Positions 47,801 to 58,721 of a stretch of 64,000 bases of DNA are shown here, in pieces. The notes under the pieces are model-generated. The model saw only the letters and a program-made list of their open reading frames with translations, did not search any database and was not told where the DNA came from. The stretch comes from Paralvinella palmiformis (taxonomy: Eukaryota > Annelida > Polychaeta > Terebellida > Alvinellidae), in the NCBI GenBank assembly GCA_025642065.1, contig JAODUP010000161.1, positions 492,501 through 556,500 of the forward strand, written 5' to 3'. Within the stretch, counting starts at the first letter, position 1. Each line of letters starts with the position of its first letter. The position numbers and the translations under genes are program-made.

Positions 47801-50422
47801 GTTTTCTGTGATAAACTGTTACAATACATGTGCAGTAGCATTTGTGGTTAAGTGTAGCAGCACAAAAATGATAACCTTAAATAGTTTACCAGAGTTTTAC
47901 AAAATGAAGAGAAACACCAACAAAATCTTAATATTTAGCATATTTGAGATAAAAACTTAGGGGGTGGGATGGAGACATATTTGTGATTTAGTTAATACAT
48001 ATTTTGGTTAATTAAGATTTGGTTATTCATAAGTAAAGTGTATTATGCTTTATTCAGAAAAAAAACTAAATTAGCTTCTCCTGGTTTGATTGTGTTAGTC
48101 TTTGACTTATTGATTCAATATCCTCAACATTTATAATTCTGGATAGTATTATAGATATCTGCTTATTATAATGATATGATCTGTTAATATTAACATTATA
48201 TCTTACGCCTTTATTTTTCAGAATATTGACGATTGTTTGTGCTAATGATTCATATAAATTAATTTAAATCTTCATGTTGTTGGCAATATAAATAGTTGAA
48301 TATGTTCACATACTTGCATGTTATCACTGAAATCGAGTTGTTATTATAGTTTGATATGTTTTATCTTTTATAATACTAATAGTGTAATTTTTCTGCTTGT
48401 ATCCGTTTCATTAATTCGTAACAGGCTCAACTTCATGGTGTAGGATATCAACGCGTGGCATCTCCCCACCAGCTTCTCTACAACATGCAGTAGTGGCGGT
48501 CATTGCACGAGTGCATGATGCCACCAACAGCCATGAGCGTGCTTCTTCGCATCCACAATTACAGGCGGGGAAAGACTTGGCAAAGTGTTTTGAAATTCGT
48601 CCTTATTCTAGTCCTGCAAGTTTGACAACACACAAAGTTATTGAAACTGAACTATCGGCATTTTTTATGAAGAACAAAATCACGCCATCAGAATCGCCTC
48701 CGAATTATGAGAGAAATAGTTATATATTGAGGGGTTCTCCAGAGTTTTGTTTACCACAGGATACTGCTCCAGACTGTGTTCAACTAACTAATAATGTTCT
48801 AGAGAGGAATAAACAGCCATCTGGTATTAAAGAGTCAACTGTTTGTGATTTAACAGATAAGATAATTTCTAGTGATGGCACTATTCCTGACCTTGAACAG
48901 ACAATTTCTCAAACATTTGTTAAATGCAAGGATGCTGATTTAACTAGTCCCATGACTTATGCATCTTGTGGCCTGACTAACGGGAACACGGTCAAGGTCG
49001 GAGAGACCATGAGGCACAGAGGTAGACACATTTCCAATACTCAATATAAATATGAGACATTATTTGAAGATGTCCCAGAAACCAATACTGCATTTTGTGG
49101 AGATGGCCCTGAGAAAGATTTTGGCAGCAGAGTGAGATGTTTCTCTGATGCAGAAAGCAACTTGTTAACTCATTCTGCGACACTTGCTGATGATCTGAAG
49201 CTTGAAGATATAGAAGACGATGATACTCTAAGCAGTTTCTATCTAGGTGGAGTCACTAACCAGTATATATTCAATGATTCATTGGCTAGTTCCAGTGATA
49301 TTCTGAACCTCAGTAACAGCTCCGAGACAACTCAGCTGGTCAATTCTGAAAAACCACACAGACCTAACCAACCATCAAAGAAATCGCATACTCCCATAAA
49401 AATACAATGTTTGTCACCTACAGACAGGTCTCGTTCATTAGACAGTTTGCCGTATGGTACAACAAACCCACTTTTGGGATTATACAGTGACCACCAATCT
49501 TCTAGTGTGGATGAACTTAGGAATGTTCGTGAGGATGTCACACACTGTATATCTTGTGACAGGTCAGATAATGATGATGTTTTAGTAAATAGGCCCAATG
49601 AAGGAAACACTCATTCCTTGACTCACAAAAATGTTCATCCGGTTAATATGCTGAATAATAATGATCCATCTAGTGCCTGTACGGTGTTCTTAAACCCATG
49701 CTATTTTAACGATTTTGATCACGAGAAGGACATTGATATTGGGATGCTGAGCTTAGAGCCTCAGATTGGCGATATTTCGGATAGAAAAATGAACATTTTC
49801 TTGATGTCAGAGGACAGGTGGTCAACGTGCCAGGTGTGGAATGGAAAGGAACGGAATGGAAAGTTAGAGACGTATATTGGTATGGAAAATATGCAGGGAG
49901 AAACAATCAAAAGGAAATCATCAAAATCACACACAAGGAGATCTGTCTCACCGAGAAGTACAACACCTGCATTAATACCTGCCTTACCAATGGTAAGTAA
50001 AATTTCTTCCTCTATATAAACCCCAACAGTGTTAATATCAATGCAGTGTGGCAGCATCATCCCATGGGCACATGGATGTTTGGCCCACATGCGTCAGACA
50101 AACATCTTCAAACACGATACCAATATACATTCTGTTCTGATGTATTGATTACATTTCGTTACTGTAATTGTGTGTTCCTAAAGTAGTGATGGCAGTGAGT
50201 GGGCGCAATGATTAGAGACGGACTAGTGATGTACCACACTTGGGAATAACGTCACATTCGCCGGAAAATATTCGAATGATATTCGTTTATATGGCTGTGA
50301 AATTTTGAATCGGATCGAATTGCGGGAAAATGTTCGATGTTTCGAACACGAATTATGTATTTGTCTGATCCTTAGTATATATACAATCAGTATAGCTTTT
50401 TTTGTTTGTTTTAATAAATATA

Positions 50423-50496
<74 letters not shown>

Positions 50497-52871
50497 TTTT
50501 ATATAGGCACTGGTTTAATGTGCTAAATGTTAGCTTATTTAAAGTGCCAACTTTACTACTAGATCTTGAGCATTGCTCTTGAGATATATTTAGAGAGGTG
50601 TAGATTTTATAATTGTGTTAAGAGTCTTGATTTTTGGGTAAAGTTTTTAAGCCAATATTTCTATTTCTATTTATAGTTCGACCAACAGAGAGAGTTCTAT
50701 ATGTATATACTTGGAGGGCAGACAGCTGAGTGTAAGAGGTTTGGTTTCAATCCCATTAGTCTGTGGCAACTGACTGTCAGATTAGGTATGACGAGAGAGA
50801 GAGAGAGAGAGATGGTGTTTGTCTGTGTGTGTGTGTGTGTGTAAGAATGGGGGGTTGCAAGCATTAAAAAGTATCCTCAACACGAGGTAGTCCGCTCAAA
50901 ATACCAGGTAGATAATAAAATATAATAATGGAGTATAATAACAAACTGTAAGATCAGGATAATAATATTGTGTGTTTCAATATTCTTAAATCTTTTTATA
51001 AAACGCAGGTGCTTGTGTCAGTTACCAGTTTCTTAATGAATAATTAAGTATAAAACAGAATAATTATATATATATATATACTTGTGTATAAGATAAGGTT
51101 TTAATCCTTGAACCCCCCCCCCGAACTGATCTTATACACAAGTCATTCCCAAAAAACTGTCATGTCTAGTTAACAATAATAGGTACAATTTGTTTTATGT
51201 TTAGGTTAGATCTACTCATGTTTCTACTAAACAGTTCAACTTAATTCACAATTATCAGTGACAGTTTTGTATTTTAATTTGATGTTTAAAACAAATAAAG
51301 CTCTGAGTACTGCTACTACTACTAGCAATAATTAACAATTTCAGCTTGATTAGTTGTCTTCATAGTTCGTTTTATGCATAAATATAGCTGATGTCTTTAC
51401 CTGTGAAATCAGTTGTACATACACCTATCAGCATATATCTACCATTAGTTCACCTATCAACATATATCTACCATTAGTTCACCTATCAGCATATATCTAC
51501 CATTAGTTCACCTATCAGCATATATCTACCATTAGTTCAATGTTTTTGATAATTTCAACATGCCAGGTCAAAATGAAAATGCCATTTTTCTGAAAATAAC
51601 ATCTTTTAAAGGTTTTAAATTCTGCCTCGTCTTATATTCAAGTTAGGCAATTTCTCACGATATTGTCTGATATATTAACCCTGTCTTATATACAAGATCA
51701 ACTTATACACAAGTATATATGATATATATATATAGGATATAGATAATGCACAGTTTTCATTATTTACTGGATCACTGTCAAACAAGATTGTGCTAACTCC
51801 AAGATTTTTCAGGATATCTTTTAATAATTATTCTAATAACATTAAAGGAACATTTCACATTCATTTCAAATTTTCAGGACTAGCACAAATATGTTCACAC
51901 AAATAGTAAGTAATATCTAATTATGAACATGAGTAATTACGTATGAAATAATCTAAACTGTTGGCAAATCTACCGTAATTCTTCTGTGGATGCCGCCATT
52001 TTTAAGCCAGATGCAGACTGGATACTCCTAAAGTCTGATGTCAGTTAATACAAGTTATTTGTGTGATCTGGTTTTAACAATGTAAACAAATATCAGCCAA
52101 GCACATAATTTTGGAACAAAAGGTACTTATGGATATAACATAATTGTTGATCCAAACAGTCTCACCAGTTACTGAAATGGCTAAAAAAACAATAAAGTGA
52201 TATTCTTTATATGAAGATTGTTCTGTATTTTTGTAACAAGAAGCATCAGATCGGTTTAAATCAACTGATGACTTGATTCAATTAGCAAATTGGCAGTAGT
52301 TTGTGGGTTGAGTTGTCTGTGACCTGACTTGATCTGGATCGAGACAGCTACATGATCTTTGCGCCGGTTGACATCGGAGCACATGACTTTTCTTCTACCG
52401 ACTAGGCGCCTCCGTGGTCTAGCGGTAGCGTGTTGGACCACAGATCACTACCAACCGTGTTCGAATCTCGGCGTGGGCATATCTGAAGGTTGTTTCATCT
52501 TTGACATCATTCCATTACCTTTGGAGGTCGCTCGGCCCATTTGCCTACCATGTGCACAGAACTGGCTCTAAAACACCAATCAACCTTCTACCCACCATAT
52601 GTTCCGGCGTTCAAGGAAGTTGTAATGGTTAGCCTCCAGTAATTGGGATTATTTTCTTATATCTGTGATATCGGGTAGAGTTTGTGATGATTAATGGCCA
52701 ATTATTATTGATTAGTTTTATGACAAATTATCTAAGAGTGAACACTTCCTTTAAGTGCCAAAATTGACCTGTATTAAAACAGGTAATTACCTAATTATCT
52801 GACACAGAGCATTGTGTTAGCTTTTATTAAAAATTATTACTCTGTGATAGAGTATATTTCAAATTAAATAA

Positions 52872-52911
<40 letters not shown>

Positions 52912-53530
52912 AAAACAACAACAATACAAACACACACACACACATCAATTAGCCATCAATCTGCATCAATTTTAAGCCAACACGAGAATAATTATTTAAC
53001 TGTTATGTCAATATATTTTTAGACAGCTAAGTTACATTTATGACGCCTCTGTGGTCTAGCGGTAGCATGCTGGACCACAGAACACTACCACCCGTGTTCG
53101 AATCCCGGCGTGGGCATATCTGAAGGTTGTTTCGTCTTTTACTTCGTCTCATTAAAGTGGCCGTAAAACATCAATCATCATCTAAGTTACATTTATAATG
53201 AGCCCTGTCTGATCAAGGTTCCAAATTTACCAATTCCAATTCCATTTTTACCTACTCTTTTTACTATTAGTAGGTACTCCAAATACCTACTTGGAATACC
53301 TACTCCGAGTAGTTTATATTCCAAGTGGGATTGTCACGGAAGAAATATTTCTGAATAAACAATTAAATGGTAAATTAATTTGTGGATTTATTTTTTGTAG
53401 CAAACTTCAATTCCAAGACAGTTCCATTTTTTTAAATGAGCAATTCCAGAATTTGAATTGATGGGCAATTGCTAAATTGAATTGACCCCTAAACCCTATC
53501 TAAATCTTATAATAAATAAATATATTTATA

Positions 53531-53565
<35 letters not shown>

Positions 53566-56500
53566 CAAAATACACTTACACTGAAGTTTTTGTTGATTTT
53601 AATTTATGTTTATTTATGATTGCATTGAAATATTGAAATAATTAACTGAGATGCAATCAGCACATCATCAGCCTAGTTGCTAAATGAGATGTTATTTATG
53701 AACGCATTGATGTACGAGATGGTTGCATGTTATCATCTCACATGACAGTGATAGAACCATTGGTTTAATATGTAAGCTAACTTAATGAACAGTTCATCAC
53801 CATCTTATACCCACCATACAGAAGTAAATATTTAGCATTAGAAAAATATTTAAAAACTAAGAGGTTAAGCACAACGGTCACAGGTTCGAACCCGTAAGAG
53901 ATCGAAACTTTTCCAGGGATTAATTTCTCGGCTCACTACATCGTGGGTGGCTGACCACGTTAAATGGTGCTGCCGTCTCCACTGAATTATTTAAAATAAA
54001 GGGGGACGTTAAAAGCCCCCTGAGGACTCTGGCAGTGACCACCTTCAGGTTATTTCGGCTCCATCTTTCCGTACTGCTCCCCTGTAAGTGGTGGGGGAGG
54101 AGGTTTCTCAACCACTCCAACATAGAGGCTGTGCTGATTAAGTGACAGTCTGGGGATTCTCCCCGAACAACAAAAACATGATATGTATGTGAGTGTTATT
54201 ATTTAATATTTAAGTATAAAAAATTAAATGGACATACCTGTGTTAGCTGGCTTGTGTGATATAGCCCGGAAATTTACCCATTTCCCGCGATGAATTTATA
54301 ATACAACAAATTAATCCAAAATAACATGTCATATTAAAGATTAGTTTTAATAGATCATCGTGTTATCAGTCGTTGTGTTTATCCTATAAATTATAAAATG
54401 TTTAAATTTTCATCTACAATACCACTGACCAACCTGAATTGTAATAAACGATTTGTATGTCATCCTTTTAAGTTGAGCCCTTCGCTATATAGGTCATACT
54501 ATGCGAAGGTGGCTCTTCGGTTTAACTGGTAGCATGTTGGATCACTGATCACTACCACCCAGTTCGAATCTCGGTGTGGACATATCTGAAGGGTGTTTCA
54601 TTTTCTAGTTTCCTTCATTACCTTTGGAGGTCACTCAGCCCATTTAGCCTACCATGTGCACAAAGGTAGCCATAAAGCATCAATCATCATCAATCATCAT
54701 CACCTTACTATGCGTGAGTGTGGGTTTGTGTTTGTGGTGTAATAATGGAAAAAACTCGCATCTAAGCAATTAATTGTATAATTTTAAAAAAAACGTCAGT
54801 GTTATATTACAGTATTTTACTTGCTTATATTTTCAGATAGACCATAGACAGAGATCACATGACGATACCGATGAGAACGACACTAACTAAACATCATATT
54901 AATATTGTCATAAGACATGACACTAACTTACTATAGATTCTCTCTTATTAACTCAGGTTTATCTCAGGATAATTAGGTTATGTATTTAAAAAAAGGACTG
55001 GTAGACATTTGTCAGAATGTTAGCACAGTACATGTATATATAAACGTGCGTATGTGTGTGTATGTGTATATGTGAGTTCATTTGGATACATACAGCCAAA
55101 TGAATGCACACACACACACACACACACTGAGAAAATGATTTTGTACTTAAGATTCAAATTATACCTGGTTTATGTTGATATTCCATTAATTTCATGTTAA
55201 AATGTTGTTTTCTGGTAGATCAGAATTCTGTCATTACATAGAGTAAACATAAAATTTATGAATAATTTGCAAGTCATTGATATTTGTATACTCGGCGCCT
55301 GAATAATGACTTGTTCGACATACTTCATCTTTAAATCTTTACATGGAGATCCATTGCTATATATAAAATCACTTTTATCCTGTATTATAAACACTAGTCT
55401 AAGTTGTTAGCCATTGTTTGACATTAAACCCCCCGAAGCTGTGATAGATATGTTCAATGTATATACGTTTGTAAAACTGGCGAGTATTGCGGGTAAATTA
55501 CGCCACGAACATGGTAATAGTTACAGTATTAATAATGTTTAGGAACTTCACCTGGAAATGACATTTCTGTCCTTTATGTATAATATATGATAACATATCT
55601 CTGGATCTGATTTATTTCAAGGCAGACTAGAAAGAGCTGTTTAGTAACCATAAAAGATGGGAATCAAAAATATTTTGTATTTTATTAGTCTCAAGTCTTT
55701 GCAATGTTTTCGTATTTTTATCTATGTTTTGTACTTTGTTGTTATGCCTTTCTGAGATTGTTTACCTACTGGGAAGTTTATCATTTTTTGATGAGAGTTA
55801 TTAATTATCTGGCGTTGTCGTTTACGATCCTTTTTTAATATTGGTTTTTTCTTAATCTTGTTCATCTCCTGATGTGTGATATTGTCTGTGATTACTGATT
55901 AAATATTTCTATATTTGTGTTAATAGTTTGTCTTCATAAACTACCTCCAGTTTCAATTAGGCATTGAATCAGGAATATCTATAAGTTGTCTCATTATTAA
56001 TAATAATGGCTGAAATGGCAGTTATTTTACGTGACTCAGACAACCTCAAATGAAGGAGATGCACATATGGTCTGTAATTTACAGCTTCATTACGGGAACT
56101 AATTCTACATAAATTCTGAATTTACTATATAAAGAAGACCTTCCCAGTTGGCTGGTTGGATTAAAAACTCCTCATACTATAGTGCCAAGGCTGGGATTCA
56201 AACCTCTGACCTCCCAAGCAGCATGTGCATAACCATGGATAAATAGTCTAACACTCTACCCAATTTGATTATTAATTAATATTTTGATATTTATCTTTAT
56301 ATAGATAAACATAACATACAAATATGTACTACAATAAATCAAACTTTTTTATGTTTATCTGATATTCCCTGTCATTGGAAAAGTAGTGAGTGCATATATC
56401 TATATCTGTGTGTTTCTCTGAGAGGCCTATTTCCTTTTGCAAACATGACATCGAAATCTTCATCTCCCTTTGTCATTGGTGATACACACATATCACGTTG

Positions 56501-58444
56501 ATTTTGAGGATCGCATTCTAGATGTAAATTTTTGCTATATGAGTTGTAATAAGGTGTTTTTTCTGTTTGATAATTTGGGTAGAAGCAACAACTCCAAAGT
56601 GCATGCATGAACTCTTGTGATGATTGTTTGAAACTGAGTATGGCCTGTTTTTCACTGATGTGATTCGTGGACAAGATAAAAGCATTAGTTTTGTTTTAGA
56701 TGGTTGACTGATTGAAGAACAGCAGCCTACAAGTTTGTTTTAGAACAGCGTTAATGATTTTTAAGCATGACCATCTTAAATCAGCATGTATTTTACAGTT
56801 GGGTGGGTGGATGGTGGACTAAGCAAGTTATTTATTTTCAATAAAAAGTATATATGTAAATGTGGAGATTAGAGAGCCTGTTGAGTATCAGTAAATACAC
56901 AGGCATTGTTACACCAAGAAAGGAGTTTCCATGCAGGTGACAGCCAAGTTTCAAGGCAAACTATTCCCAACAAGAATTGTGCAACTGTCAGGTAGGCAGT
57001 GTGGGGAATAAATTCATGCAGCCTTAATTTTGATTTATTTATATTATAATAATAAATATTATGCGAGTTCTGTAAATAACGACCAACTTTGAGGTTCATT
57101 TATTCATCCATCATCACATATTTCTCTATACTTGTGTAGGTTATCAGAAATTGAATAAAGCATTAAACTGTTCCATTTGACTGTTTGAAGCTGTTAAGAC
57201 AAAACATTTGATTAAAATTGACTGTACTTCAGAACTAGCAATAATATTATTTATGGTCTGGACTATGAGATATAAAAAAGCTAATTAAGCAAACTGATTG
57301 CTTTTCCTCAGTTAACAAGAAAGATCAGAAGATGATGATGAGTGCAGATAAACTTCTTTCAACAAAGACTACTAACATGGTGGGCACTAGAATATTCTCC
57401 TTTGCATGTTAATCAAGTTTGAAACTGTTCTATTGTTTGAATATATTGGGAACTGCAGTCACCAGGAGGGTAACAGTGATGTTGATAAAATGGCTCAATT
57501 AATTGTTCACTTTTATTGACCTTTAATTAATGTTGACCTATCATTTTAGCCTACTGGTATGTTAATTAATTGGCAAATAGATCCTTTTAGGTAAATGCCC
57601 TAATACTATCCAGTCAACCATGTAATCTTTGAACAAATGCCATTAACCTTGACTAAGTACTCTATCTGAACTCCATGAGTGAAGACAGTCTAATAAAGAT
57701 GTTTTTAACTTGCTATTTAATAATTCCTGGGTTTTTTTCTAGGCCAGAGGAAAGATGTACAACCAAGTTCTATCTCCATCAGGTTAATTTAATATAATTT
57801 ATTGATGCATAACATAAGAAAAGCTCTTTTAAAATGTCTCGTGCTATTTATGTTTGGTTGAGTAATATCTGACCTGACAACTGTACTGTAGTAGGTCCGA
57901 GTAATTTGGATGAAACAGCTAAATTAATTCTTTGTTTATGTCAACATTAATATTAATATAAATGAAATATTTTTCTTGAGTTTATAGGTGACTTTTGCAA
58001 TAAGTCTCATCATGTCTACTATTCAAACTTAATATCTTTGGCCTTTAGTGGTACTAAAGGAAACCATTTTTACATGTGAAGCCTGAGACATGTAGATTAC
58101 TTGTTCAAAACATATTCCTTCATTGTACTATTTGTAGCTAACAGGTGTTCATGGCTAATCATTATCCTTCCTGTGTTTCAGTATGCCAGGATGGTTATTT
58201 GTTTTGAATCTAATCTCTTGAAACTTTTGCTTTTAGAAACACAGTTAGATGCATGTACCATAATGAATTATCACCTCAGAGTTCGTTAATTGGCACTACT
58301 TTTAATACAAAATATATATATTTCATGTCTAAATCTAATCTGTAGCTTACAAGAAACTATCGGATGTTGTTTCTGATGTTCCCAATTACCATCATCACAC
58401 AACATCCAGGTAAAAATCATACACAAAATATATACAATTAATTT

Positions 58445-58511
<67 letters not shown>

Positions 58512-58721
58512 AACACACACACATTTAAATAGTTATCATTTATATCACAAATGCTATAACCACATCAATATATTCAAAACTGAGTTGGACAACTGCTAGC
58601 CTTAAAAAACTGCATTATCAAATACTATTTTATATCCAATAATAAACTTTTTTCCATTGCTGTTTCACAGAACAGACGAATTCAAGATTACACAACTGGA
58701 GAAGGAGATAGGAGAACTGAG
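40362..58721 (+). CDS. Kelch-propeller protein with long insert and coiled-coil tail (12 coding exons, 3' end open)
   Basis: Coding exons start at 40402, 42253, 43907, 44154, 45160, 46808, 48425, 50677, 57312, 57743, 58346 and 58671; all phases match, giving at least 923 residues. Kelch repeats each show H-x(8-9)-hydrophobic-x-GG then LW/MW-x-aromatic-x(6)-W: IYIYGGRNGG..MWRYNL, LYLFGGQ..LWILDL, MYIYGGYID..LWMFDL, MFVYGGM..LWKYEF, MLVFGGTS..LWCFHF. A sixth repeat starts LQHAVVAV (residues 309-316) and its GG strand MYILGGQ comes only at about 822-828, after some 500 Ser/Asp/Asn-rich residues. The tail carries TDEFKITQLEKEIGEL, a coiled coil. No signal peptide or TM segment, so cytosolic or nuclear. 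Probably an adaptor; no orthologue assigned. A competing terminal exon is at 54837. Confidence 0.85.
40574..40826 (+). mobile_element. tRNA-derived SINE, family C
   Basis: Head CCACTATGGCCTAGTGAGTG, B box GGTTTGAATCCCGG, body TTTTTAATCCAACCAGGCAA and ATTACAGACCATATGCCTCT, end AACTGCCATTTCGGCCATTA. It lies in the first Kelch intron; a reversed copy is at 56003. Confidence 0.8.
41337..41553. mobile_element. hAT-like MITE, about 215 bp
   Basis: The left end is CAGGGTTTGCACGGGTCC; the right end reversed is GAGGGTTCATACACAT. Internal CCTGGAAAGTCCTGGAATTT is repeated and echoed in inverted sense. CAGGGTT termini and CTGGAATTT repeats are typical of widespread non-autonomous hAT elements. Confidence 0.55.
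42253..42570 (+). CDS. Kelch exon 2 (repeat 1)
   Basis: Acceptor CTTTCAG, donor AAG|GTTATT; 106 codons, phase 0. It encodes YTWHNVTCPSYELEGRGP, HAACLHDNHIYIYGGRNGG and DMWRYNLAEKTWEQLSC. Confidence 0.9.
43907..43982 (+). CDS. Kelch exon 3 (repeat 2)
   Basis: Acceptor ATTACAG, donor TTAG|GTATTA; 25 codons plus one base. It encodes SSLYLFGGQFWCSYDNEAPL then WILDL. Confidence 0.9.
44154..44312 (+). CDS. Kelch exon 4 (repeat 3)
   Basis: Acceptor GATGCAG, donor TTAG|GTGGGA; phase 1 on both sides, 53 codons. It encodes GGRRGHTAVIDHAIMYIYGG and NELWMFDL. Confidence 0.92.
44757..44823. repeat. AT/GT microsatellite
   Basis: Interrupted TA tract, (TG)n, then TA again, in a Kelch intron. Confidence 0.9.
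45160..45318 (+). CDS. Kelch exon 5 (repeat 4)
   Basis: Acceptor TCACCAG, donor TTCA|GTAAGT; phase 1/1 and again 159 bp, the same size as exon 4, which suggests exon duplication. It encodes GRHGHSAVVYEGAMFVYGGM and DLWKYEF. Confidence 0.92.
45426..46673. mobile_element. Candidate hAT-like non-autonomous element, about 1.25 kb
   Basis: The left end CAGGGTTCCCATACGTCCTGG and the right end, reversed, GGTTCCCACAGTCAAGGAAA, share GGTTCCCA and a nearby TTCTGGAAAT / TTTTCCAGG pair. Flanks TTATGTG and TATATGTG look like a diverged target duplication. The interior has no transposase. It sits in the Kelch intron between exons 5 and 6. Confidence 0.45.
46808..46954 (+). CDS. Kelch exon 6 (repeat 5)
   Basis: Acceptor GGTTCAG, donor TTTG|GTAAGA; phase 1/1. 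It encodes CQWSRIKSRPSPPALKGHTA, QMLVFGGTSHGS and LWCFHF. Confidence 0.92.
48425..49992 (+). CDS. Kelch exon 7, giant exon: start of repeat 6 and a ~500-residue insert
   Basis: Acceptor GTAACAG, donor ATG|GTAAGT; 1568 bp open in one frame. It starts STSWCRISTRGISPPASLQH then AVVAV (first strand of repeat 6) and becomes Ser/Asn/Asp/Thr-rich with no domain I know. Notable pieces are an acidic run EDIEDDDTLSSFYLGG, a phosphosite-like stretch TDRSRSLDSLPYG, and a basic KRKSSKSHTRRSVSPRS near the end that could act as a nuclear-localisation or kinase/14-3-3 site. Such exons usually encode disordered regulatory regions. Confidence 0.92.
50215..50345. repeat. TTCGAA-rich palindromic sequence
   Basis: AATATTCGAATGATATTCG, ATCGGATCGAATTG and TGTTCGATGTTTCGAACACG cluster within 130 bp after GACTAGTGATGTACCACAC. 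Such TTCGAA clusters occur at hAT ends; here a fragment only. Confidence 0.35.
50428..50492. repeat. Long (TA)n microsatellite
   Basis: About 65 bp of TA with one GTA interruption. Confidence 0.95.
50677..50785 (+). CDS. Kelch exon 8 (completes repeat 6)
   Basis: Acceptor TTATAG, donor TTAG|GTATGA; 36 codons plus one base, phase 0 to 1. It encodes FYMYILGGQTAECKRFGFNP and ISLWQLTVRL, i.e. the GG strand and the LW strand of a Kelch repeat. Confidence 0.85.
51421..51538 (+). repeat. 29-bp tandem repeat, 4 copies
   Basis: CACCTATCAGCATATATCTA followed by CCATTAGTT, copies almost identical (one G to A change). Confidence 0.95.
52404..52588 (+). mobile_element. tRNA-derived SINE, family B
   Basis: GCGCCTCCGTGGTCTAGCGG head, GTGTTCGAATCTCGG, GGTCGCTCGGCCCATTTGCC, diverged 3' end. 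Confidence 0.85.
52874..52944. repeat. (TA)n and (CA)n microsatellites
   Basis: TA to 52908, a short A/C-rich spacer, then (CA)n to about 52944. Confidence 0.92.
53042..53184 (+). mobile_element. SINE family B, internally deleted
   Basis: Head CGCCTCTGTGGTCTAGCGGT and B box GTGTTCGAATCCCGG are intact. The body from CATTACC to GTGCACAAA is missing, joining CTCATTA directly to AAGTGGCCG. Confidence 0.85.
53533..53562. repeat. (AT)n microsatellite
   Basis: Uninterrupted AT tract. Confidence 0.95.
53862..54177 (+). mobile_element. tRNA-derived SINE, family A, 5'-truncated, long subfamily
   Basis: Starts at GGTTAAGCACAACGGTCACA (A box lost), keeps GGTTCGAACCC, and carries the GAATTATTTAAAATAAAGGG block. 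Ends with CGGGGAGAATCC in reverse sense and an A-rich tail. Confidence 0.85.
54505..54708 (+). mobile_element. SINE family B, diverged copy
   Basis: GGTGGCTCTTCGGTTTAACT, CCCAGTTCGAATCTCGG and GGTCACTCAGCCCATTTAGC, then an (ATC)n tail. It ends about 130 bp before the alternative terminal exon. Confidence 0.8.
54837..54890 (+). CDS. Alternative terminal exon of the Kelch gene
   Basis: Strong acceptor TATATTTTCAG. Entered from exon 8 (phase 1) it gives D-R-P then TAG at 54845-54847. Entered from exon 7 (phase 0, exon 8 skipped) it gives IDHRQRSHDDTDENDTN and TAA at 54888-54890. Every frame stops and no donor follows soon, so it would be a 3'-terminal exon of a shorter isoform (about 852 residues through exon 8). 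Confidence 0.45.
   Translation: MDHRQRSHDDTDENDTN
54891..56002. other. 3'UTR candidate of the short Kelch isoform / intron of the long one
   Basis: AT-rich, with a (CA)n tract at about 55107-55129. No coding signal seen. Confidence 0.4.
56003..56238 (-). mobile_element. tRNA-derived SINE, family C, reversed copy
   Basis: AATGGCTGAAATGGCAGTTA, TATGGTCTGTAATTTACAGC, GGTTGGATTAAAAACTCCTC and GGGATTCAAACCTCTGACCT match the copy at 40574 in reverse. Confidence 0.78.
56372..56674 (-). other. Unexplained 100-codon open frame
   Basis: Contains LSFKQSSQEFMHALWSCCFY and SPMTKGDEDFDVMFAKGNRP. Not simple repeat and not a known transposon piece. No convincing acceptor precedes it. It could be the 3' exon of a minus-strand gene or chance. 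Confidence 0.25.
57312..57379 (+). CDS. Kelch exon 9, long isoform
   Basis: Acceptor TTTTCCTCAG, donor ATG|GTGGGC; two leading bases complete the codon from exon 8. It encodes VNKKDQKMMMSADKLLSTKT then TNM, basic and Met-rich, phase 0 at the end. Confidence 0.6.
57743..57782 (+). CDS. Kelch exon 10, long isoform (40 nt)
   Basis: Acceptor TTTTTTTCTAG, donor TCAG|GTTAAT. Phase 0 to 1; encodes ARGKMYNQVLSPS. Confidence 0.55.
58346..58409 (+). CDS. Kelch exon 11, long isoform
   Basis: Acceptor ATCTGTAG, donor CCAG|GTAAAA. Phase 1 to 2; encodes AYKKLSDVVSDVPNYHHHTT then S. Its match to the phases on both sides is the main support. Confidence 0.55.
58448..58507. repeat. (CA)n-(TA)n compound microsatellite
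   Basis: CA to 58481 then TA to 58507. Confidence 0.95.
58671..58721 (+). CDS. Kelch exon 12, long isoform (coiled coil)
   Basis: Acceptor GTTTCACAG, donor GAG|GTAAGA. Phase 2 to 2; encodes TDEFKITQLEKEIGEL with I/L at heptad positions. The next exon was not identified; acceptors at 61217 and 62322 would both end the protein within a few codons. Confidence 0.6.

Noticed and set aside
49332..50090. Minus-strand frames within the giant Kelch exon
   Set aside because: Antisense shadows of a 1.5-kb coding exon with strong splice sites.
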